DNA of 64,000 bases, from NCBI GenBank assembly GCA_949825025.1, contig OX463786.1:9225094-9289093 (forward strand). The letters run 5' to 3'. Numbering within the stretch: position 1 is the first letter of the stretch; each line of letters begins with the position of its first letter. Of the stretch, positions 56,411 to 64,000 are shown in pieces. The stretch is from Siphlonurus alternatus (lineage: Eukaryota; Arthropoda; Insecta; Ephemeroptera; Siphlonuridae). The notes under the pieces were generated by a model. That model was not told where the DNA came from. It ran no database searches and worked only from the letters and a program-made list of their open reading frames with translations. Both the position numbers and the translations under genes were made by a program.

Positions 56411-56785
56411 TGTAATTAGTAAATAGAAGTACTAAATTGTGGTTTAATATAATCCTATAAAAAACAGTTTAAAAAAACAGTATACAATATTTTTTTGCTA
56501 ACATTATGCAATTGAAATAGAACCCATCCAAGTTTATATAATGCATTTCTTGGTTCATTTAAAAAAAAAAATTAATATATAATTTTAAAGTAGTGTTAAA
56601 AAGTAAAAGCCCTCTGTCCAAATTAGCAATAGAAATACTTTTATTTATGTCCATTACATTAACAATGGATTAACACGGTGCAGCAATTAATTAGCTTTGA
56701 AAAATTTCTCTCTTCCATAATAAAATATGATCGTAAGAAATTATTTCAATACGTATATTATAAAGTAGGAAAGTTTTGACAATGT
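56411..56785. other. Unassigned AT-rich DNA
   Basis: Nothing recognised. Confidence 0.5.
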
Positions 56786-56922
56786 ATACTCCTCTCTGAA
56801 AAGTTCCCTTCTGTAGCTTTGTTAATCACCGTGCCCTCTGTTATTCTTACCGGGACATGTAATGGTGATTATATGATTAACAAAAGGCTGCAGATGAGAA
56901 CTTTTCAGAGGCGAGGAATGTA
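56786..56922. mobile_element. Short MITE family L, copy 2
   Basis: CTCTCTGAAAAGTTCCCTTC at the left and GAGAACTTTTCAGAGGCGAG at the right; inner GTTAATCACCG mirrors GGTGATTATATGATTAAC. Confidence 0.8.
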
Positions 56923-57764
56923 ATAATTAATAAACATGCTCTCTGCATACGTTTGTGACAACATTCCAAATTGCACTCCCCAACAAAAGGTTAAGGAGAC
57001 AGTTTGAAACCAAAATGCTACAAGAAGTTTCTAACACGTACGAGCCCTCTACTAGGCGGAGATTTCACTTGAATTTATGTTGACCGTAGTAATGTGAAAA
57101 TGCGTTTGAGAGATCGTGCTATTTTGTATCTGCCAAAAGGTACAAGAAAGTCGTATTTCCTGGTCCGCACATTTAAAATTTTAATAATTACACAAATATT
57201 ATAAAGTTAAAAAAAAAAATTAAAAAATAAATTTTTATAATCATTTTGTAACTAATTGTGATGATAAAGTTATCATTAAAATATTATTTACGTTTAAATT
57301 ATTTTAATTTTTATATTTAAAATTAAGCCATCAAACTTTTAATTTATTTTGGAAGAATAATATTAGGTAACTGACGATAATTTTCATTCAAAAATTGATA
57401 ATATATTAATCAAATAGTATATATTGATCAACTTTCGCCCAACGACACATCATATAATAATATCAGGGAATAGATCATCCCTGATAACTGATAATACATT
57501 CAGTAACCTTGTGCGCCAAATTTTTTATGAAATTAAAATGAAAACATTTGGTTTCTTCGATTTCTTTTCATTTTTTAAGTGATGTTACAACTTTAAATAT
57601 CCTTTTTAGTATTTTTTTTTTAATTTTTTGAAAATAAATGTAAATTTTTACTTAAAAATTACTCATTTACAATGTCTACTACCCCGACATTCCAAAACCC
57701 TAAAACTTTTTCATTTCGTGGGTTCATCACTAACGAGATTGACCTTGCTAGTAATCCCATTATT
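56923..57764. other. Unassigned AT-rich DNA
   Basis: A GC-richer patch at 56975-57165 has no second copy. No gene recognised. Confidence 0.45.
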
Positions 57765-57850
57765 TATCTGTGACTGAGGGAAACGTGGAAACCTCAGTTA
57801 AGATGAACTTTTGTCAGACGATAAGTGCAATGGTCCAATGTCAGAAAAAC
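57765..57850 (+). mobile_element. SINE central-domain fragment
   Basis: GACTGAGGGAAACGTGGAAA, CCTCAGTTAAGATG and GTGCAATGGTCCAATGTCAG match the SINE body; the GCAATGGTC part corresponds to GACCATTGCAC of the copy at 56.2 kb in inverse. Head absent. Confidence 0.6.
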
Positions 57851-58628
57851 TAGATAGTGGATAATATACAGAGCTATAATGTAGCTAAATGATCATTCGA
57901 TATTGCACCATAAAACGTGAACATTAAATAAATATTAAATATAAGTTTAATTAAGCAGCTATAAAGCTATATCATTCAAGAATATAGGTGAAGTATTATT
58001 TCATTTAATTAAAGTTTTGATAAAATAGTACATACAAAACTACATACATCTCTGAAGTTTTCAAAAACAAATAAATGAAAATTCAAATATCCAGTCGACA
58101 TTGAAAATATGTCAAAACTACATAGGAAATGATTCACTCGCAAACTTTTTTCAAACATGAATTAAAGAAAGAAAAAGAACAACAATATGATTTGCATTTT
58201 CCTTTGTTTGTAGTACAAAGCTAATGAGAGCGAAGTGAAATGAAGTAGTAAGTAACGCTGGTCCGGTTGTTGCTGCTATAATGCAATTAATTTCTCAGAG
58301 CAAAAAGGAAAGTATAAATTCATAAAGTCATAAAAGGAAACTTTCTACTCTATTTTGTAATTACTATATTATTATTGTTAGCTGGATTTATGCCAACGGT
58401 AGTAATAAATTATAAAATGAATTTAAACTTACAGAAATACTACAAATATTAAATTTAATGAAAAGTTTTCTTATAAGAGAATAATTTAATGTTTGCTTCG
58501 AGAGTTTTTATTCAAATTAATATCAACACTTATTAACAAAAGGCATTTTATAATATAAGTGGATTATAACTTATTTGGCTAAAAAAGTCAAAATTATGAT
58601 ACAGTGTAAGTATAAAAAACACCTACCT
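57851..58628. other. Unassigned AT-rich DNA
   Basis: Nothing recognised. Confidence 0.5.
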
Positions 58629-58810
58629 TTTCAGATCACCAAAGTCAAGCAACACTAAGTGTGGTTAGTAGTTAAATGGGTGACAATTTTTGACAAAAAC
58701 GCTTTTCACCAAATTAAGGGTCTTTTAGTATAATATGGCTCCCCTGGTTTTAGGTCATTGCATATCCGGTTCATTGACAAAAAGCTGTATAGCATCCATT
58801 CTCAAAGAAT
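58629..58810 (+). mobile_element. 5S rRNA-headed SINE, truncated copy
   Basis: AGATCACCAAAGTCAAGCAA, then GTGTGGTTAGTAGTTAAATG is a mutated 5S promoter half. The body shares ACAAAAACGCTTTTCACC-like, GGTCATTGCATATCCGG and TTCATTGACAAAAAGCTGTA with the copy at 56.1 kb. The first part of the head and the 3' half are missing. Confidence 0.75.
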
Positions 58811-59250
58811 ATATCGAATTGATGAACTTCAAAACTCGACAATTCTCGTCAACCTTCGGGAAATTCCGCCAAAGAAACCACTTCCTCGAGCGGTCTGTTT
58901 ATGGACGTCAAATTTTTGATAACGTAGCGCTGGCGGATAAAAAGGCACCTTTGACAGTGGCACTTTTGTAGTTACGCTAGCCAATCAAATGCGCTTATGA
59001 AATCTTACCGACATGGCGTCGCATTGGCGTCAAAAGCGGCCAGTTTAATCCGTCCTTCCAGTAAACAATTCTTGATCCAATCAATGCATAATGACACGTT
59101 TTAAGTATCATAAAATTTTCAAAAGTACAAACTGTACGTTATAAAAAAAATCTTTAGGCACGCTTCTTCAGTCTTTTGAGAGACTTTTATGATACAAAGA
59201 TAAATTTTCTGTTCTTTCTTTCTTTTTTTTTAAAGCATTCTCTACGATCA
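58811..59250. other. Unassigned GC-richer patch
   Basis: 58830-59065 is GC-richer, and its plus-strand frame runs open to 58971 (it includes RQIFDNVALADKKAP). No domain recognised and no second copy in the window. It could be the remainder of a decayed element. Confidence 0.4.
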
Positions 59251-59342
59251 CATGACTGTATTTAATACGTATTCGTTGACGACGCCTCATAAGAATAACA
59301 TTATTAACCGTCGTCAACGAATACGTATTCGACACCGTCATG
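59251..59342. repeat. Perfect hairpin, arms about 30 bp
   Basis: AATACGTATTCGTTGACGAC at the left and GTCGTCAACGAATACGTATT at the right, with CATGACTG / CCGTCATG outside and a ~26 bp loop. Could be a very short MITE. Confidence 0.8.
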
Positions 59343-61411
59343 TAAACGTAGTTATAGTAAGAAATGTCTTAAAATTAGCATACAAACGATCTCACGTTAT
59401 TTATGTAATAGTGTGTATACTCTACGCACATACAAGTAATAAAAAAGTAACAACAGTATGTTACCAGTAAGTCTTTTTTCATGTCACATTTATTTTTATT
59501 ACACATTTCGATATTAAAAAAATAACAGCATGACAATAATAAAATGTTTTATTTGTTTCTTGTAAAGAAAGAAATGGCCAAGAATATTTTTGTATAAAAC
59601 ACAATTTTAGTTTATAATACATGATATGGTGCCATGATGTAATGGAATTTATTCTTTATAGTTATTGAATTTCAAACTTTTGTTTTTTCTTTTCTTATTT
59701 TGGTTTCAAAATTATACTGATATTGTATATTAATTTTGGCATAAATTTTGTCACTTTATTCACTGTTTATATAAGGCTTGTGAAACATTTTTGTGCGATC
59801 CAATACAGAATTATGTAATTACTGTTAATATTACTGATCTGAACTACCCATAAATACCGATTTTTTATTCATTTTATTCGATAATGTTCCTATTTGAAAT
59901 TAAAATTTATTATATAAACCTATCTTAAATTTTTATCCAAAGAGCGTTAAACACAACATTTACAAAATTTCAAATTTATTAATATTTTTAAAAATTCCTT
60001 TAAATTAACTGACAGATTTTATTTTAAAAAATAAACATAAACAAATTACTTTTAAATTTGCCATAATATATACAATTGCAGCAAACATGGAGTCTCATAC
60101 GGTTTTATATAATACATATGTTTGATCTCGATAAAATTCAATATAAATCACCTATTGCCTGAGGTACTTCTTTACTAGATAACCTACAGTATAATAAAAA
60201 AGAAACAAATAGTAAGATATAAAAGGTGTGAAAAGGTTTTGTGGTCCATCGCAATATTTTTCATCATATCGACTTTCCATTCTCTCATACCTGTTTTTGT
60301 GACCCTACTATCCATCCCTTATAAAAATAACTCCCTAAAGTGTATCAAACTCATCCTGTGATTGGTCCAAATTTTGTAACATCTCTTTCTATTGGCCCGA
60401 GTCACCAACGGAAATACCCGATGATAAACTATTTAGATATGATCCTGTCACATCTATCAATCTTTTATATACTCTTTCTTCGTTCCTTTCCTGTAATATA
60501 AGTTTCCTATAACATTGATTTCTACATAAGGTTCAATATTATATTCTTATTTATAGTATATTCAGACTTATGCATATGTAGTTAAGATAAGGTAGGTATA
60601 TGCTTGCGGTATGCTAGCCTTTGGCACGTACAGATCAGATAACACCACTAGTGATGATATTTTTTTCAAAGTAAAATATTTCAGGTCAACAATTCAATTT
60701 ACTGGATAGAAAACTCAAAAAAATGAAATTATTTTCTGTTCAGTTTTTAGAAACCAAGATTGTGGCAACAGCAAATGAAAATATGAGATACAGATATTTA
60801 TTAATATTAATATAAAAACAACTTCATTCACAAAACCTTAAGGCTACATAAGGTGCACTTAAAAGTTAAATTGTTAAATTGAGCCTTTCAATGTTATGGC
60901 AAACTCGTAGACTCAAATCAAATCCATATTTTTTTACGTCTTATTTTAGACGCAATTTCAAGAAAAAATATTACGCCCTAAATGTGGCCTTGCTTCGTGA
61001 ATGATATTTGAATTCATTGCTATTTCATGCATTTCACGATTTTATTCCAACTTATAGCAGACTATTACAATATTATTGATTAAAGATTATTAAAATATAA
61101 TGATTAATCAAATTTAATTGGCCTGCTAATGGTAGTAAAATATTTAATAATAAGTTATTTTTAAGGAATTACGTTACAAGAAAACAATTAAAATATTGAA
61201 AATAATTAAATTGAGTGAAAAATGTAATCTGAACACTAAATTTAACTATAAATAATTTAAAACATAAACAGAATTTGCTATTGGCTGTAAAATATTTTTG
61301 ACAAGGGGAACAAAAAAAGTATATTTTCATATAATATGTATATTTTGATATCAATATAAACCAAAGTTGTTTTCATATAAAAATGCACGTGTCAAGTTAT
61401 CTATATAAGGT
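59343..61411. other. Long AT-rich stretch, nothing recognised
   Basis: No repeat shared with the rest of the window and no coding frame with recognisable motifs. Confidence 0.5.
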
Positions 61412-61470
61412 ACACGCACGTGTTATTTTTGTACTTCCATTGACACCACACAAAAATAACACGTAAAAAC
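61383..61470. repeat. Short hairpin with CACGTG-type words
   Basis: ACGTGTTATTTTTGT (61418-61432) and its inverse ACAAAAATAACACGT (61450-61464), with an extra GCACGTGT at 61385. Loop about 17 bp. Confidence 0.7.
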
Positions 61471-61689
61471 AAGCTGGCTGCCAGATATGGTAGTACACAC
61501 AACGTGTCTGTATTGTTCAATATCACACTGCAGAGTACAACCAGGGGCAAAATAAACGTGATTTATTATCGGGGGAATCAAAATGGAATTTGAATTATGC
61601 ACAGACCATTAGTATGTCAAAAATTAATTAAGTTTTTTATTATTATTATTTTACAATAGTCTTCTACAAAATATTAAGCCAATGGCGTA

Positions 61690-62152
<463 letters not shown>

Positions 62153-62164
62153 CTGTAACAAACT

Positions 62165-62262
62165 CGTACTAATACGAGCGGCCATGACCTAATTCAAACT
62201 TCCCGCCATTAGATACAGGAAACCATTGAAACCTGCCTGGCACATCCTTTTATTTAAAAATT
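62165..62262 (+). mobile_element. tRNA-SINE 3' fragment with shared domain
   Basis: ATACGAGCGGCCATGACCTA, ATTCAAACTTCCCGCCATTA and GGAAACCATTGAAACCTGCC match the SINE at 28716-28932; here the tRNA head is missing. Confidence 0.7.
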
Positions 62263-63298
62263 ATAGCATTTCCTATTTAGTTAAGGCCTCAGTTCAACAT
62301 AAATAGAAGTAAGTGATATTTGCAATTATATAGAACTTATAGACTGCAAACTAAAAATACACGTAGCAAAAATAGATGTTCCATATTTTTTTTTCTTTTA
62401 TATTTTAACTTTTATATTTTCTATCTATATAATTTTATTTTTAAAATGAGAGGTAAATTTGTTAAAATGCCGAACGTTATCCCTGCTCTGATTTTGAGCA
62501 TTTTCATGTCTTCTATGGAACTCATAATCTCTTCTTATCCTAAACTTGAAAATTTGAATATCTTTGCCCCTTCTAGCCGCATTTCTGTCATATATTATTA
62601 TATTAGAATTTTGATGCTTCTGTATTATTTTTTGTAGATCAAAGTGTTTGTAAAGTTATAGTTTTGTACATGTTTTACTGAAATTTGAAAGACAACATAT
62701 GGTATCCATTTACAATCTAAATAACAAATATTAGCCAGAAGCAAAGTTTTTGCTGTCCTGTGGTGTATAATATTAAATTTCTGACATGATAAAAATAAAA
62801 AATCAATAAAAAATAATAAAGAAAAATATTTGCCAATATTTGAACTGTAAATAATATTTCATGTTATCCATAAATCACGATCGGCGTTCAAAAGTGAAGG
62901 TTTTTCTCAAACAAAGCGAGATATTTTAACACCCACTCATTTTTCTCATACATTCCATATCATATTAAACTAGAATCTTTTCATATTTGAAACGTCTATA
63001 ATGATTGGTCAACAAATATTTAACACCTCTCCTGATTGGTCTAAACAAAACTCCGAATGTTCACGAACTTACACGATGCGAGAGTACTTAAATATGAATG
63101 AAAGAAAAGGATCTTGTTTATTTTGCACAAGCTTGTACTCGTTACGAGAAAAAAACAACAACAAAGCAAGTCAACCAAAAATAAAAATCAGTACACAATA
63201 TTTACACTCATAAAACGTGTACAAAAGAAAATAAAAAAAGCAAGGAACAATACAAAAGAGCAAAGATAACAGAGTATGTTGTATTACACCTTAAGGAC
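62263..63298. other. Unassigned AT-rich DNA
   Basis: A 105-residue open frame at 62320-62637 is Phe/Tyr/Ile-rich at first and later crosses a relative of the 11.5 kb minisatellite (NVIPAL). It is probably not a gene. A GAATGAAAG..-type patch at 62990-63130 is not recognised. Confidence 0.4.
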
Positions 63299-63531
63299 AC
63301 AGTCAAATTAATTTAATATTCCCGCCGGAAGTAGCCGGAAGTGAGAGGTTTCTGTCCTTCCTGTTTGCATTTCTAGTTTGAAATTTTACAGAGAGCTTTG
63401 CAATAAGAGGACTGACTTGTTTGCAGAAGTACAAAAATTGAACATGATCATGATCATGATGAACATGATTGAGAATGATTGAACTCATTTTCGGCTACTT
63501 CCGGTTGGAATTTCAAGTAAATTTGACTGTA
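63299..63531. mobile_element. Tc1/mariner-like MITE family A, copy 2
   Basis: ACAGTCAAATTAATTTAATA at the left and AAGTAAATTTGACTGTA at the right; inner CCGGAAGTAGCCGGAAGTGA / TCGGCTACTTCCGG. The loop contains GATCATGATCATGATGAACA. Confidence 0.85.
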
Positions 63532-63571
63532 GCTATCACGAACATAATAATTCTTATCTGATTTAATAGAA

Positions 63572-63886
63572 CGGAGTATTGTCCTCAATTTTTTTTATTG
63601 CAGAAATGGATAAATGCAAAGTTATGCTATCCTGATTTTTTTCGGATTTTTTAGAGCCCGGGAAGTATTTTTAAAAAATTATTGAAAGTCCTATTTGTGA
63701 CGTCACGCGGCGTCAAGTCCTATCTTTTTCTTAAAGAGCGGCGTCTCGTGACGTCACAAAAAGAACTTTCAATAATTTTTTAAAAATAGTTCCCGGGCTC
63801 TGAAAAATCTGAAAAAAATCAGGGTAGCATAACTTTGCACCCTCTATCCATTTCTGCAATAAAAAAATTTGAGGTCAATACTCAAT
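63572..63886. mobile_element. Foldback MITE family B, copy 6
   Basis: CGGAGTATTGTCCTCAA / TTGAGGTCAATACTCAAT ends; arms with GTGACGTCACGCGGCG and GTCTCGTGACGTCAC. Closest to copies 2, 4 and 5. Confidence 0.9.
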
Positions 63887-64000
63887 TGCAACTTTTTAAG
63901 AATGATACAGCACATTTCAAACTTGGACGTCTCAAAAAGTTGACAAACACTTATAGCTTTAAAATATTTATAAACTAGTTTCAAGTTGCCAAAAAAATAA

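Overview
The window reads as animal nuclear DNA: strongly AT-rich, full of (GA)n, (TAAA)n and (TA)n microsatellites, non-LTR retrotransposon tails, SINEs with RNA polymerase III promoter boxes, and very many short inverted-repeat DNA transposons. The SINE heads resemble arthropod-type 5S rRNA. That head, the mariner-like transposase relic and the microsatellite style make an invertebrate, most likely an arthropod, the best guess; the species cannot be named from sequence alone. Nothing looks prokaryotic, and no intact conserved protein gene was found. Only one short stretch (about 54.33-54.44 kb, minus strand) looks like a possible terminal exon, and that is weak.

Layout. 0-7 kb: microsatellites, a V-family MITE, a SINE fragment, a ~560 bp foldback and a 5'-truncated LINE ending in a long (TAAA)n tail. 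7-14 kb: dense nested MITEs (families B, C, G, I, J, P, V), a tRNA-headed SINE and a broken Hsp70 fragment inside a repeated element. 14-30 kb: full-length and truncated 5S-headed SINEs, two long hairpins (family D), a hAT MITE inserted in another MITE, a near-perfect hairpin (E), and a second type of tRNA-headed SINE. 31.4-33.6 kb: a 2,148 bp hAT-like element with a perfect 8 bp target duplication and two internal arrays built on GGATATCC. 34-43 kb: more MITEs, a local duplication, a transposase N-terminal relic and a LINE 3' end. 44-50 kb: a nested cluster (K split by B, then a ~700 bp foldback F), a second J copy with perfect target duplication, and a MITE with duplicated GCCATCTT motifs. 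50-64 kb: mostly plain AT-rich sequence with MITEs L, M, N and B, two further 5S SINEs, a second copy of the Hsp70-fragment element, and a Tc1-like MITE.

There is no pathway or operon here. What works together are mobile elements: non-autonomous MITEs and SINEs that depend on enzymes encoded elsewhere. The most notable patterns are (1) SINEs with different polymerase III heads (5S and tRNA) sharing one body motif around GGAAACCATGGAAACCTCAG; (2) the hAT-like element with GGATATCC arrays; (3) a mobile-looking element carrying an Hsp70 fragment in two places; (4) CRE-like TGACGTCA palindromes recurring in otherwise unrelated foldback families; and (5) three clean insertion histories readable from target duplications. 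Family letters are local names used only in this annotation. All alignments were made by eye.
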